The notes: generated from the sequence alone by a model not told the origin. Positions 47,401 to 56,842 are shown, counted from the first letter of the stretch. The stretch is 64,000 nucleotides of DNA from DATLGB01 sp963740765 (GCA_963740765.1 CAVUFN010000012.1:74585-138584); one strand, 5' to 3'. A program made the numbers and translations.

Positions 47401-49446
47401 ATGCGTCGTGTCGTGCTCGGAGCCGCTGTGCTCATCCTGCTCGCCCTGCCCAGTCTTGCCTCCGGGCACGCCGAGCGGGCCACCTTCTTCCCCGACCACG
47501 ATGCGGGCAGCGTGCCGGTCCGCGACACCTCGCGGCCGGAGCTCGTGGTCTGCAAGTCGGGGTCGAAGGCGCGCATCAAGAAGCAGTTCCGGGGCAAGAA
47601 GCGCAAGGCGCGGCTGAAGCTGCTCAAGCGCTGTCGCTTCCAGGACATCCAGGCGGCGGTCGACCACAGCAAGACCGGTGACCGGATCGCGGTCATGCCC
47701 GGCCTCTACAAGGAGCTCCCGTCGCGAGCCGTTCCCGTGCACGACCCCAAGTGCGAGGGCGACCAGTTCTGGGAGTCCTCGGGCGATCAGCACCAGTCCG
47801 ACGGTCGCGTCCCGACCTACCTGCACCAGTTCACGTGCCCGAACGCGCGCAACCTGATCGCGGTGATCGGCGACTCGCTCGACGACGACCGCGTCTGCGA
47901 CATGCGCTGCAACCTCACCATCGAGGGCTTCGGCAAGCGGCCCGAGGACACGCTGATCAAGGGCGACCGGCTCAAGCCCGACGTCATCCGGGCCGACCGC
48001 GCCGACGGCTTCCAGCTGCGCAACATCGCCGCCGAGCAGGGCGCGTACAACAACATCGACGTCGTCGAGACCAACGGCTTCTACCTCAATCGGCTCACCA
48101 GCCGCTGGGCGTCGCACTACGGGATCCTCACGTTCACGACCGACAACGGCGTCTACGACCACATCACCGCCTACGGGTCCGGCGACTCTGGCGTCTACCC
48201 CGGTTCCGGTCCGGAGCGCCACTGCAAGGACTACGGCATCGAGGTCCGCAACGTCGAGGCCTACGGCAACACGCTCGGCTCCTCCGGCACCGCCGGCAAC
48301 GGGACCTGGACGCACGACGTCAACTTCCACGACAACGCCGCCGGCATCGCCAACGACTCCTTCGCCCCCGGCCATCCCGGCATGCCGCAGGACTGCTCGA
48401 AGTGGACGGACAACGAGATCCACTCCAACAACGTCAACCTCTTCGAGGACTCCAACGAGCGCTACTGCATCGACACGCCGTTCGAGAAGCGCCGCAAGAA
48501 GGTCGTCTGCCCCGTCTTCCAGGTCGTCGTCGGGACCGGCTTCATGTTCTACGGCGTCAACGACAACATCATCCAGAACAACTACATCTACGACCAGCAC
48601 CGCAACGGCATCCGCCAGTTCGGGGTGCCGGCGCCGGCGCGGGGCGAGATGGACCCCGCGAAGTTCTACGACACGTCCAACGGCAACGCCTACACGGGCA
48701 ACTTCCTGGGCGTGCGGCCCGACGGCACCCGGGACGCGAACGGAATCGACGTCTACTGGGACGAGCAGGGCCTGCGCAACTGCTGGCAGGACAACCACAC
48801 CGCGCCGGGCGTCAAGCTGACCTCCGACCCGGCGACCCTGCCCGACTGCAAGAGCGGCGGCTCGATCAACCCGGCGGGCAACTCGGCGAAGCTCGCGCAG
48901 GACCTCCCGTGCGTGACCTGGAACCCCACCACCAACACCGACCCGCCCGGCTGCACGTGGTTCACCACGCCCGCCGACCCGGGCGACGGGCGGCGCACCG
49001 CTGACGCGTTCGGCGCCACCCAGCGGCTGTTCACGGCCGGCACGGTCTCGGCCCCGGGCGAGTCGGCCCGCGGTGGCCTGAACTGGGCGGGCGACCCGAA
49101 GCTCAGCCGGCCCGCCGAGCTGCCGGCGGACCGCATCCTCAGCGGGCAGGTGCGCAACGACTCCGGCGCGCCGCTGCGGCTCGACGGCGCGACGGCGACG
49201 CTGCGCGACGACGCGGGCCGATCCGTCCGCGGGGTCGTCACCTACGCTCGCGGCTTCACCCACGGCCTCTACGGGCCGGGCGTGTCGCCCAAGGAGCCGA
49301 TGCCGGACTTCCTCGCCACCCGCCTGGGCATGACGACCGTCGTCGGCCCCGGCGAGACCGTCCCCGTGACGATCTCCTGGCGCGGCTCCGCGCCGAGCAG
49401 CGCGGACCTCGGCAGCGCCACCCTGGCGCTGCCGGCTACCGGGTGA
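47401..49446 (+). CDS. Secreted right-handed beta-helix protein
   Basis: A 681-residue exported protein: signal peptide (VVLGAAVLILLALPSLASGH), a basic stretch at ~55-80 (KARIKKQFRGKKRKARLKLL), then a right-handed parallel beta-helix (~85-430). The helix has NosD/pectate-lyase-like repeats, for example CRFQDIQAAVDHSKTGDRIA and NNIIQNNYIYDQHRNGIRQF. It is rich in Cys (CDMRCNLTIEGFG). A C-terminal beta-sandwich (GQVRNDSGAPLRLDGATATL) ends the protein. No catalytic residues can be assigned; polysaccharide binding or cleavage are options. ATG is set by the TAAGCT box. The 3' end overlaps the LLM gene by 11 bases. Confidence 0.78.
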   Translation: MRRVVLGAAVLILLALPSLASGHAERATFFPDHDAGSVPVRDTSRPELVVCKSGSKARIKKQFRGKKRKARLKLLKRCRFQDIQAAVDHSKTGDRIAVMPGLYKELPSRAVPVHDPKCEGDQFWESSGDQHQSDGRVPTYLHQFTCPNARNLIAVIGDSLDDDRVCDMRCNLTIEGFGKRPEDTLIKGDRLKPDVIRADRADGFQLRNIAAEQGAYNNIDVVETNGFYLNRLTSRWASHYGILTFTTDNGVYDHITAYGSGDSGVYPGSGPERHCKDYGIEVRNVEAYGNTLGSSGTAGNGTWTHDVNFHDNAAGIANDSFAPGHPGMPQDCSKWTDNEIHSNNVNLFEDSNERYCIDTPFEKRRKKVVCPVFQVVVGTGFMFYGVNDNIIQNNYIYDQHRNGIRQFGVPAPARGEMDPAKFYDTSNGNAYTGNFLGVRPDGTRDANGIDVYWDEQGLRNCWQDNHTAPGVKLTSDPATLPDCKSGGSINPAGNSAKLAQDLPCVTWNPTTNTDPPGCTWFTTPADPGDGRRTADAFGATQRLFTAGTVSAPGESARGGLNWAGDPKLSRPAELPADRILSGQVRNDSGAPLRLDGATATLRDDAGRSVRGVVTYARGFTHGLYGPGVSPKEPMPDFLATRLGMTTVVGPGETVPVTISWRGSAPSSADLGSATLALPATG

Positions 49447-50377
49447 GCACGGGCGCGAGCGTCTCGCCCAGGAGGCGCACCGCGTCGTGGTCGTAGGCGT
49501 CGGGCATCACCACGGTGAGGCCCTCGACGCCCGCGTCCACCTGCGCCTGCACGCGCTCGGCGACCTGCTCGGGTGACCCCGCGTTCCAGCCGGCGGGATC
49601 GAGGCGCAACGCCTTGAGCTTCGCGTCCGCCTCGCGCTCGTCGGCACCGATCACCACGCGCGCCATCGTCGTCCGGGTGATCTCGGCCGGGTCGCGGCCG
49701 ACGTCCTCGCAGTGCGCGTCGAGCACGCCCATCAGATGCTTGAACTGCGGGATGTCGCCGAAGACGTTGCACGCGTCCGCGTGCCTGGCGACCAGCTTGA
49801 GGGTCTTCTTCTCGCCGCTGCCGCCGACCATGATCGGGATGTCGCCGCGCAGCGGGCGCGGGTTGTTGAGGACGTTCGCGATCGAGTGGTGCTTGCCCGC
49901 GTAGCTGGGCTCCTCCTCCGTGAACATGCGGCGGCAGATCTGCAGCGCGTCCTCGAGATGCTCGAAGCGGACGCCGAGGCGCGGGAAGTCGAAGCCGTAG
50001 GCGTCGTGCTCCTCCTCGAACCAGGCGGCCCCGAGGCCGAGGATCGCGCGGCCGCCGGAGATGACGTCGAGCGTCGTCGTGATCTTGGCGAGGTGCGCGG
50101 GGTTGCGGTAGGTGACGCCGCCGACGAGCAGCCCGAGTGAGATGCGCTCGGTGCGGGCGGCGAGCGCGGCGAGGATCGTGTTGCCCTCGAGCATGTTGAG
50201 CTCGCGCGGCCCGACGGGCGGGATCTGGTGAAGGTGATCCATCACCGTCAGGGAGCTGAAACCGGACGCCTCGACCGCTTCCGCGATCCCCACCACCCGT
50301 TCGAACACCTGATCCGGCGCGGTGTCCGGATAGTTGAAATTCGGAAGGTGAAGCCCCAGAGTGATCGGTGCGCGCAT
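49436..50377 (-). CDS. LLM-class F420-dependent oxidoreductase
   Basis: A 313-residue TIM-barrel protein of the luciferase-like family. ITLGLHLPNFNYPDTAPDQV starts the barrel. SLTVMDHLHQIPPVG, LGLLVGGVTYRNPAHLAKIT, SGGRAILGLGAAWFEEEHDA and PIMVGGSGEKKTLKLVARHA are all typical of actinobacterial members that use coenzyme F420. The substrate is unknown; F420-dependent members reduce or oxidise diverse small molecules. ATG 50377 is chosen over an upstream in-frame extension because TAGCGT lies 7 bases before it and the barrel starts there. It is head-to-head with the methyltransferase gene. Confidence 0.88.
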   Translation of the reverse strand: MRAPITLGLHLPNFNYPDTAPDQVFERVVGIAEAVEASGFSSLTVMDHLHQIPPVGPRELNMLEGNTILAALAARTERISLGLLVGGVTYRNPAHLAKITTTLDVISGGRAILGLGAAWFEEEHDAYGFDFPRLGVRFEHLEDALQICRRMFTEEEPSYAGKHHSIANVLNNPRPLRGDIPIMVGGSGEKKTLKLVARHADACNVFGDIPQFKHLMGVLDAHCEDVGRDPAEITRTTMARVVIGADEREADAKLKALRLDPAGWNAGSPEQVAERVQAQVDAGVEGLTVVMPDAYDHDAVRLLGETLAPVLTR

Positions 50378-51200
50378 GGAGGCCACGCTAACTGCAGAGG
50401 AGCCCGGAGACTTCAATGTCGCCGCCTGGGCGGGCGGCAATTTCGTCAGCCACTACTCGGCGCGCACCATATCCCCCGCCGAAGCGGTGGTCTTGGCCAG
50501 CTACCGGGGCTCGCTCAACGGGCCCGTGCTCGAGCTCGGGCCCGGGGCGGGGCGGCTGACGCGCGTGCTGGTCAGCCTGAGGGCCGACGTCACGGCGCTC
50601 GACGTCTCGCGCCGGATGGTCGAGGCGACCAGGCACAACGTGCCAGAGGCGCACGCCGAGGTGGGTGACTTACGCGACCTCAGCCGCTTCCCCGACGCCT
50701 CCTTCCGCGCCGTGATCGCCTCCAACAACGTCCTCGACGTGCTCGGGGACACGGGACGCCGCGCGGCCCTGGCGGACATCGCGCGGCTGCTGACCGAGGG
50801 CGGCGTGCTGATGTTCTCGTCGCACAACTTCGCGAACATCCCCCACCTCGACACGTCGGTGAGCGCGTACATGCGCGGCGCCTTCCGCTCGCCCCGCGGC
50901 TTCGCCCGCGCCGCCTACCACCTGCTGCTGCTCCCACGCCGCCTGCGCAACCGCCGCGTGGCACGATCCTTCGAGCGCCGCGACGTCGAGTACGCGCTGG
51001 TCAACGAGCCGGTGCACGACCACAGGCTCGTCCACTACTTCATCGGGCGCGACGCGCAGGAGCGCCAGCTCGCAGCCGTGGCGCTCGAGCTGGTCGACTG
51101 CTACGACATCGACGGGCGCGCGGTCGGCCCCGGCGAGACCGCCGAGCGCTCGACCGAGCTGCACTACGCGGCGCGGCTGCGCACGTCGGCCGCGAACTGA
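50361..51200 (+). CDS. Class I SAM-dependent methyltransferase
   Basis: A 279-residue methyltransferase. Motif I is PVLELGPGAGRLTRVLVSLR, with Asp in DVTALDVSRRMVEATRHNV and a later FRAVIASNNVLDVLGDTGRR (motif IV region). The C-terminal half (SSHNFANIPHLDTSVSAYMR, RFxRRxxRN-type basic helix) is variable, and the substrate cannot be told. GTG 50361 is preceded by GGAAGGTG 10 bases earlier; ATG 50376 is the alternative. Either way the gene's 5' end overlaps the divergent LLM gene. The 3' end overlaps the threonine aldolase gene by 37 bases. Confidence 0.8.
   Translation: MIGARMEATLTAEEPGDFNVAAWAGGNFVSHYSARTISPAEAVVLASYRGSLNGPVLELGPGAGRLTRVLVSLRADVTALDVSRRMVEATRHNVPEAHAEVGDLRDLSRFPDASFRAVIASNNVLDVLGDTGRRAALADIARLLTEGGVLMFSSHNFANIPHLDTSVSAYMRGAFRSPRGFARAAYHLLLLPRRLRNRRVARSFERRDVEYALVNEPVHDHRLVHYFIGRDAQERQLAAVALELVDCYDIDGRAVGPGETAERSTELHYAARLRTSAAN
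50385..50390 (-). promoter_or_regulatory. -10 box for leaderless LLM oxidoreductase mRNA
   Basis: TAGCGT on the minus strand, 7 bases before ATG 50377. It lies inside the coding sequence of the divergent methyltransferase. Confidence 0.4.
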
Positions 51201-52162
51201 TCGACGTCCTCGGGCGTCGTGTCCCAGGAGCACATCCAGCGCACCTCGCCCGTGTGCTCGTCCCAGACGTAGAAGCGCCAATCCTCCTGCAGCGACGCGG
51301 TCACCGCCGGGTCGAGGAGGGCGAAGACGGCGTTGGCCTGCGGCGTCTGGGTGACGGTGACGCCCGGCGCACCCTGCAGCGCCGCGGCCAGCCGGCGCGC
51401 CATCGCGTTGGCGTGCGCGGCGGCGCGCTCGGCGAGCCCGTCCTCGAGCAGCGCGATCGCCTGCGCGGCGAGGAAGCGCTGCTTCGAGGACAGTTGCGTG
51501 AGCTGCTTGCGCACCCACTTGGCGTGGGCGACGGGCCGGGCGAAGACGGCGGCCTCCGCGCCCAGGGCGCCGATCTTGGTCAGCCCGAGCGAGACGGCGT
51601 CGGCCCCGTCGAGCGTGTCCAGGCCGCCGTTGAAGATCCGCGCGCCGTCGACGTGCAGCAGCAGGTCGTGCGCGTGCGCGAAGTCCGCGAGCGCGCGGAC
51701 CTCGGCCCGCGAGTAGACCGTCCCGAGCTCGGTGGACTGGGAGATCGACACCACGCGCGGCTGCACCACGTGCTCGTCGCCGCGGCGGTAGAAGCGCGCC
51801 GCGCACAGCTCCGGCGTCAGCTTGCCGTCGGGGGTGGGGATCTCGATCAGGTTCACGCGTCCCGTCATCGCGGGAGCGCCGGCCTCGTCGAGGGTGAGAT
51901 GCGCCGAGTCGGCGCAGAACGCGCCCTCCCACGGGCGGCACAGGGCCGACAGGCACGTCACGTTCGCGCCCGTCCCGTTGAAGACCAGGTAGGCGTCGGC
52001 GTCCGGGAGCTGCAGCGTGTCCCGGATCAGCTGGTGAGCGCGCTCCGTCCACGGGTCGGCCCCGTAGGCGGTCGCGTGGTCGGCGTTGGCGGCGGCGATC
52101 GCGGCCAGCACCTCGGGATGGGCGCCGGCGTAGTTGTCGGAGGCGAAGCCGCGGGGGTGCAC
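51164..52162 (-). CDS. Threonine aldolase family PLP enzyme
   Basis: A 332-residue fold-type-I PLP enzyme that should split L-threonine/allo-threonine to glycine and acetaldehyde. HPRGFASDNYAGAHPEVLAA starts it. AYGADPWTERAHQLIRDT, FNGTGANVTCLSALCRPWEG (phosphate-binding), LLLHVDGARIFNGG (Asp to pyridine N, Arg) and VSLGLTKIGALGAEAAVF with the PLP Lys follow. I use GTG 52162, which has TACGAT 6 bases upstream and fits the family N-terminus. GTG 52186 would add eight residues without homology. Its 3' end overlaps the convergent methyltransferase. Confidence 0.88.
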   Translation of the reverse strand: MHPRGFASDNYAGAHPEVLAAIAAANADHATAYGADPWTERAHQLIRDTLQLPDADAYLVFNGTGANVTCLSALCRPWEGAFCADSAHLTLDEAGAPAMTGRVNLIEIPTPDGKLTPELCAARFYRRGDEHVVQPRVVSISQSTELGTVYSRAEVRALADFAHAHDLLLHVDGARIFNGGLDTLDGADAVSLGLTKIGALGAEAAVFARPVAHAKWVRKQLTQLSSKQRFLAAQAIALLEDGLAERAAAHANAMARRLAAALQGAPGVTVTQTPQANAVFALLDPAVTASLQEDWRFYVWDEHTGEVRWMCSWDTTPEDVDQFAADVRSRAA

Positions 52163-52168
52163 GCTGCG

Positions 52169-52174
52169 ATCGTA
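52169..52174 (-). promoter_or_regulatory. -10 box for leaderless threonine aldolase mRNA
   Basis: TACGAT on the minus strand, 6 bases before GTG 52162. It decides this start over GTG 52186. Confidence 0.45.
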
Positions 52175-52291
52175 CGGGCGCGGCACGTGCAGCCGTCGCC
52201 AAGCTCACTCCGTCATCGCACCCCGGCGGCGCCGAGGACGTCGTCGCGCTCGTCGCGTAGGAGGTCGGCGACCGGCGGCGAAGGGAGCTCC

Positions 52292-52744
52292 ATGCAGACC
52301 GATCTCGCACCCGTCACCGTCCCCGACGGCTGGATGTCCGTCCTGTCCGCGCTCGACCGCCACCACGTCGAGTTCGTCGTCGCCGCGATGGCCGCCGAGA
52401 CGATCGTCGCCGGCGAGCCGGCCGGAGCCCTGTCCATCGCCCCCGCGCCGTACCGGCGCAACCTCGAGCGGATGGTCACGGCGCTCACCGAGCTGGGCGC
52501 CGCCTTCAACGGCGCCGACGGCAAGCCGCACCCGTTCGACGTCACCCGCATGGCCAACCACCCCGCCGTGCACTGGAACCTGCTCGTGGGCGGCACGGAG
52601 CTCTACGTCCTCGGCTCCGCCGTGGGCGACGGCGAGTTCTCCATCCGCCTGTGGCGCACCCGCCGCACCGACCTGATCGCGGGCGACCGGCGCGTGCGCG
52701 CCGACGTCGAGCTGGTCACGCCCCGCGTGACCGCCCACGCGTAG
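52292..52744 (+). CDS. Hypothetical protein, possible nucleotidyltransferase-like fold
   Basis: A 150-residue cytoplasmic protein that I do not recognise. It has a compact alpha/beta pattern: VLSALDRHHVEFVVAAMAAE, YRRNLERMVTALTELGAAFN, a strand LLVGGTELYVLGSAVGDGEF, and RTDLIAGDRRVRADVELVTP. The order helix - strand - helix - DVEL strand recalls small nucleotidyltransferase-type (DUF6036-like) proteins, but the GSxxR..D motif is not clear, so this is a weak suggestion. The ATG has a good GGGAG site 4-5 bases upstream. It stands alone between the threonine aldolase promoter and the second c-di-GMP enzyme. Confidence 0.6.
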   Translation: MQTDLAPVTVPDGWMSVLSALDRHHVEFVVAAMAAETIVAGEPAGALSIAPAPYRRNLERMVTALTELGAAFNGADGKPHPFDVTRMANHPAVHWNLLVGGTELYVLGSAVGDGEFSIRLWRTRRTDLIAGDRRVRADVELVTPRVTAHA

Positions 52745-52847
52745 CCGGCCGAGCGGCGGTCCGCGCCCGGCGCCGGACCGAAGGTCAGCTGACAACGACG
52801 GGAATTGGGTTCGTCGGGTCCCGCGCCGATGTCAAGGCAGGGCTCTC

Positions 52848-55800
52848 TTGAACTCAGCGCACCACAGACAACTGGTCGGGCTCGTCGCGATCGGCATCAC
52901 GGCCGTGGTCGCGTACTACGCGCTCACGCCCGTCCATACGTACATCTTCGACGCCTTCGGGGTGGCCTGCGGGGCCGCGTTCGCGCTCCGCGCCCGGCAC
53001 TCGGCGGGCGGGGCGCGCGTGGTCTGGGCCCTGGGCGCGCTCGGGGTCTGGCTGTGGTCGGCCGGCGACGTCCTGTCGGGCTTCCTCGCCTACGGCGACT
53101 CAGGGCTCGGCACCTACTTCACCGCCGCCGATGTGGTGCGTCTCCTCGCTTACCCGGTGCTGGCCTTCGCGCTGCTGCTGGCCGGGCGGCTGCGGCAGCC
53201 GGAGCGCGATCGCGGCCTGCTCCTCGAAGGGGTGATGCTGCTGGCCGCCGCCACGCTGCTGCTCTTCGAGTTCTGGGTGCATCCCGCGCTGGGCCGGTCG
53301 AGCGCAAGCCCGCTCGAGGTTGCGGCGACGCTCGCCTACCCGCTGATGGACCTCATGCTCGTGGCCGCCAGTCTGCGACTGGCGCTGAGCACCGCGACGT
53401 GGACGCCCGCCGGGAGCCTGCTCGCGCTCGGCCTCGTCGTGACGGTGGTCGTCGACGCCGTCCACCACGTCCAGGTCCTCAACGGCACGTACGCGTCGCC
53501 CAGCCCGATCGACGTCGGCTGGATGGTCGCGTATCTGATGTGGGGCGCCGCCGCACTGCATCCGTCCGCCGAGAAGCTGACGGTGCCACCCGACGGGGAG
53601 GGCGAGCCGATCCTGCGACGGCGCGCGGTGCTCCTGGGGCTCCTCGTCGGCTCACCACTGCTCGTGATCCTGGTGTCCTACGCGCGCGGCGCGTCCCTCG
53701 AGCTGATCCCCGTGCTGGGGTCGATGGCGTTGACGGCGGCGGCGCTCGGCCTCCGGTTCCGCGAGATCGCCCGCACGGGATCCGCGCACTGGCGCGCGCA
53801 CGCGTTCCTGTACGGGTCGGGCGTCGTCGTGATCTTCCTCGCGCTGGCCGTCGCCACGGCCCGGACGGCGGATGAGCGCCGCGCCGACGGCGCGTTCGAC
53901 CTCACCGAGGCGCGGGTGGCGATGGAGCGCCTCGGGACCATCGAGACCGACGCGCGGGCCGGGGAGCGCTCGATCGCGGGCGCCCGGACCGCCTTCGACG
54001 CCGAGTACCGCCAGATCCTGCGGCGCGTGCCGGCCCGCTCGGCGCTCTTCTCCCGCTCGGCGGCCGAGCGCCTGCGCACGGACCTGAGCCGGTACGCGCG
54101 GCTGGTCCGGGAGGAACTCGTCCTGTTCGAGACCGGGAGGCGCGCAGCGGGGGTGCGGCTCGACGACGCGCAGGTGGATCCGCTGTTCGCGGCGATCGCC
54201 TCCGACTTCCAGCGCGCCATCACCCGCTACCAGGCCAGCGCGCGGACCCGGACCCGGGCCGAGCGCATCGGCACCGTGCTCGCCTTCCTCTTCGGGGCGC
54301 TGATCGTCACGCTGCTGATCCGGCGCTTCGGCGCCGCCCGCCGTGCCGCGGCCCGCGCCGACGAGCGCACGCAGGCCGTGCTCGAGAGCGAGCAGCAGTT
54401 CCAGGCCCTGATCTCGGGCGCGGAGGACATCCTCGCGGTGGTCGACCGCAACGGCCACCTCGTGCGCCATTCGGAGACGGTGGAGCGGGTGCTCGGCCGC
54501 CCGCCGGGATCGCTGCGTGGAGCGCGGCTCGACGACTTCCTCGATCCCGCCGACGCCGAGCGGACGGCCGCGCTGATGGCCCGGCTCGCGTCCCGGGCGG
54601 CGGACTCGATCGACTGGTGCCTGCGCGGCGCGGACGGCAGCGAGATCACGGTCGAGGCGCGCATCGTCAACCACCTCGACGACGAGCGGCTCGAGGGCTT
54701 CATCGTCAACGCCCGCGACGTCACCGAGCGCCGTGACCTCGAGCGCGAACTGGGCCACCGCGCGTTCCACGACCACCTCACCGGGCTCGGCAACCGTGCC
54801 CTGTTCGAGGAGCGCATCCGTCACGCGCTGGAGCGCGCATCGCGATCGCTGGTGATCCACGCCGTGATCATCATCGACCTCGACGACTTCAAGGCCGTCA
54901 ACGACTCGCTCGGGCACGTCGCCGGCGACGCGCTGCTCACGGAGGCGGCGCGGCGTCTGCAGCTCGGCGTGCGCCCCGGCGACACGCTGGCCCGGCTCGG
55001 CGGCGACGAGTTCGCGGTCCTGCTCGAGGACGTCGCCGACGTCGACGCTGCGATCATCCTGGCGCGACGGCTGCTCGACCGCCTGCGCCAGCCGTACGAG
55101 CTGGCCGGCCACACCGTCGTGGTGAGCGGCTCGGCGGGCGTCTCGGTGAGCGACGGCAGCAGCTACCTCGAAGGGGACGAGGAGGTCCTGCAGGAGCTGC
55201 GCAACGCCGACCTCGCCATGTACGAGGCCAAGCGCGTGGGTGGCGTCGTCGAGGTGTTCGCGCCCGAGCTGCACGAGGCGGTCGCCACCCGGATCGAGCT
55301 GCGCTCCGATATCGGCCGCGGCCTCGAGCGGGGCGAGTTCTTCGTCGTCTACCAGCCCATCGTGGAGTTCGCCTCGCGCTGCGCGGTCGGCTTCGAGGCG
55401 CTGCTGCGCTGGAACCACCCGGGGCGCGGGCTCGTCAGCCCCGCCGACTTCATCCCGGTCGCCGAGCAGTCCGGCCTGATCCTCGAGCTCGGCAGCTTCG
55501 TGCTGCGCGAGGCCGTCCGCCAGATGCAGGCCTGGAACGCGCAGGGCGTCGGCAAGGGCCTCTACGTCTCGGTGAACATGGCAGGGATGCAGATCCAGCG
55601 CGACGAGATCGTCGACGAGGTCGGCGCCGTCCTGCGCGAGTCCCTGATCGACCCAGGCCAGCTGCTGCTCGAGCTGACCGAGTCGGGCCTGATCCACGAT
55701 TCCGAGGGCAACGAGCGCCGCATCAGCGCGCTCCGCGACCTCGGCGTCCGGCTCGCCATCGACGACTTCGGCGTCGGCTACTCGTCACTGAGCTACCTCC

Positions 55801-56072
55801 AGCGCTTCCAGTTCGATGTGCTCAAGATCGACAAGAGCTTCATCGACCCGATCGCCCTCGGCGGGATCAACCCGCTCGTCAAGGCCATGATCACCATGGG
55901 CCACGACCTGCAGCTGACCGTGATCGCCGAGGGCATCGAGACGCCCGGCCAGGTCTACGCGCTCCAGCAGCGCGGCTGCCGGCTCGGCCAGGGCTACCTG
56001 TTCTCGCGCCCGGTCGCGCCCGACGAGCTCCCCGCCTCGCTCTTCGGCGCCGAGCCCGCGACCCACCCTTGA
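52848..56072 (+). CDS. Membrane PAS-GGDEF-EAL c-di-GMP enzyme
   Basis: A 1074-residue paralogue of the protein at 23091. Its N-terminal TM domain is alike (ending YLMWGAAALHPS), but an extra extracytoplasmic segment of about 130 residues (~345-475) is closed by VLAFLFGALIVTLLI. PAS (~515-630), GGDEF (~640-805) and EAL (~825-1065) follow. GGDEF and its RxxD site (RPGD) are intact. EAL keeps EALLRW, VSVNMAG, LELTES, AIDDFGVGYSS, VLKIDKSF, VIAEGIET and the late Gln. Both synthesis and hydrolysis of c-di-GMP are possible. The TTG start has GGCAGGG about 6 bases upstream. Confidence 0.9.
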   Translation: MNSAHHRQLVGLVAIGITAVVAYYALTPVHTYIFDAFGVACGAAFALRARHSAGGARVVWALGALGVWLWSAGDVLSGFLAYGDSGLGTYFTAADVVRLLAYPVLAFALLLAGRLRQPERDRGLLLEGVMLLAAATLLLFEFWVHPALGRSSASPLEVAATLAYPLMDLMLVAASLRLALSTATWTPAGSLLALGLVVTVVVDAVHHVQVLNGTYASPSPIDVGWMVAYLMWGAAALHPSAEKLTVPPDGEGEPILRRRAVLLGLLVGSPLLVILVSYARGASLELIPVLGSMALTAAALGLRFREIARTGSAHWRAHAFLYGSGVVVIFLALAVATARTADERRADGAFDLTEARVAMERLGTIETDARAGERSIAGARTAFDAEYRQILRRVPARSALFSRSAAERLRTDLSRYARLVREELVLFETGRRAAGVRLDDAQVDPLFAAIASDFQRAITRYQASARTRTRAERIGTVLAFLFGALIVTLLIRRFGAARRAAARADERTQAVLESEQQFQALISGAEDILAVVDRNGHLVRHSETVERVLGRPPGSLRGARLDDFLDPADAERTAALMARLASRAADSIDWCLRGADGSEITVEARIVNHLDDERLEGFIVNARDVTERRDLERELGHRAFHDHLTGLGNRALFEERIRHALERASRSLVIHAVIIIDLDDFKAVNDSLGHVAGDALLTEAARRLQLGVRPGDTLARLGGDEFAVLLEDVADVDAAIILARRLLDRLRQPYELAGHTVVVSGSAGVSVSDGSSYLEGDEEVLQELRNADLAMYEAKRVGGVVEVFAPELHEAVATRIELRSDIGRGLERGEFFVVYQPIVEFASRCAVGFEALLRWNHPGRGLVSPADFIPVAEQSGLILELGSFVLREAVRQMQAWNAQGVGKGLYVSVNMAGMQIQRDEIVDEVGAVLRESLIDPGQLLLELTESGLIHDSEGNERRISALRDLGVRLAIDDFGVGYSSLSYLQRFQFDVLKIDKSFIDPIALGGINPLVKAMITMGHDLQLTVIAEGIETPGQVYALQQRGCRLGQGYLFSRPVAPDELPASLFGAEPATHP

Positions 56073-56115
56073 GCCGCTCGCGGCCCATGACGGTGTGAGC
56101 GGCGTATGCGCCGGA

Positions 56116-56829
56116 CTACGGGCGCCTGGGCAGCGATGTGAGGTAGGCGTCGATGGCCGCGAAGTCCTTGTCCGTCACCACCGACGGCGGAAACAGGCCG
56201 CCCGCATGGACCCGGCGGAAGTCCTCGGTGTCCCGGCCCCCCGCGAGCCGCGGGCCGCGGGCTCCCTGCGCCTGGTCGCCGTGGCAGCTCGCGCAGCCCA
56301 GCCCGGACCGGCTGAAGGCGGTGCGGCCCGCGGCGACCGCCGGGGCGCCCTGAGCGAGCGCGACGTGGAGCCGGGAGGCGCCGATCGCAGTCTGGCGGGC
56401 CTGCCCGAGCGCCTGCACGCCGACGCCGTCCTCATAGGTCATGCGGCCGCCGAAGTAGCCCTGGGCGAGGACCGCGAGCGCGGCCAGCAGCGCCAGGCCG
56501 GCGGCGACCGGCGGCGCGATCCGCCGGCCGCGGAACGCGGCCAGCGCCACGACGACCACGGCGATCGCGATGCCCAGCCAGAAGTGGATGCTGCCGCCGG
56601 TGAGCGCCGATCCGCGCAGTTGCGTCTGGCTCTCCCCGCGCACCAGCAGGCCCGTGACGCCGCTGCTGGCCACCCCGACCCCGGCGGCCGCCAGCACCCA
56701 CGGCTCCCAGGCCGCGGTCGCCGACCCGCCGTGGCCGGTCCTCCGCAGGATCAGGAGGAGCGCGTACAGAGGGACGGCGACGACGGCCAGGTGCGTGCTG
56801 GCGCCGTGGAGTTCCGACAGGTGCGGCAC
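56116..56829 (-). CDS. DUF2231-type membrane protein fused to a cytochrome c domain
   Basis: A 237-residue protein. The N-terminal part has four TM helices of DUF2231 type (STHLAVVAVPLYALLLILRR, LAGIAIAVVVV-like helix at ~75-95, AGLALLAALAVLAQGYFGG). The C-terminal ~85 residues are a c-type cytochrome domain with one heme motif, GLGCASCHGDQAQGARGPRL. No Met stands in the usual sixth-ligand position; RRVHAGG supplies a His that could serve. It should be exported-side, passing electrons in the respiratory chain. The partner is unknown. It follows the COG4705 gene on the same strand. Confidence 0.75.
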   Translation of the reverse strand: MPHLSELHGASTHLAVVAVPLYALLLILRRTGHGGSATAAWEPWVLAAAGVGVASSGVTGLLVRGESQTQLRGSALTGGSIHFWLGIAIAVVVVALAAFRGRRIAPPVAAGLALLAALAVLAQGYFGGRMTYEDGVGVQALGQARQTAIGASRLHVALAQGAPAVAAGRTAFSRSGLGCASCHGDQAQGARGPRLAGGRDTEDFRRVHAGGLFPPSVVTDKDFAAIDAYLTSLPRRP

Positions 56830-56842
56830 CGAGGAGCCCGGG

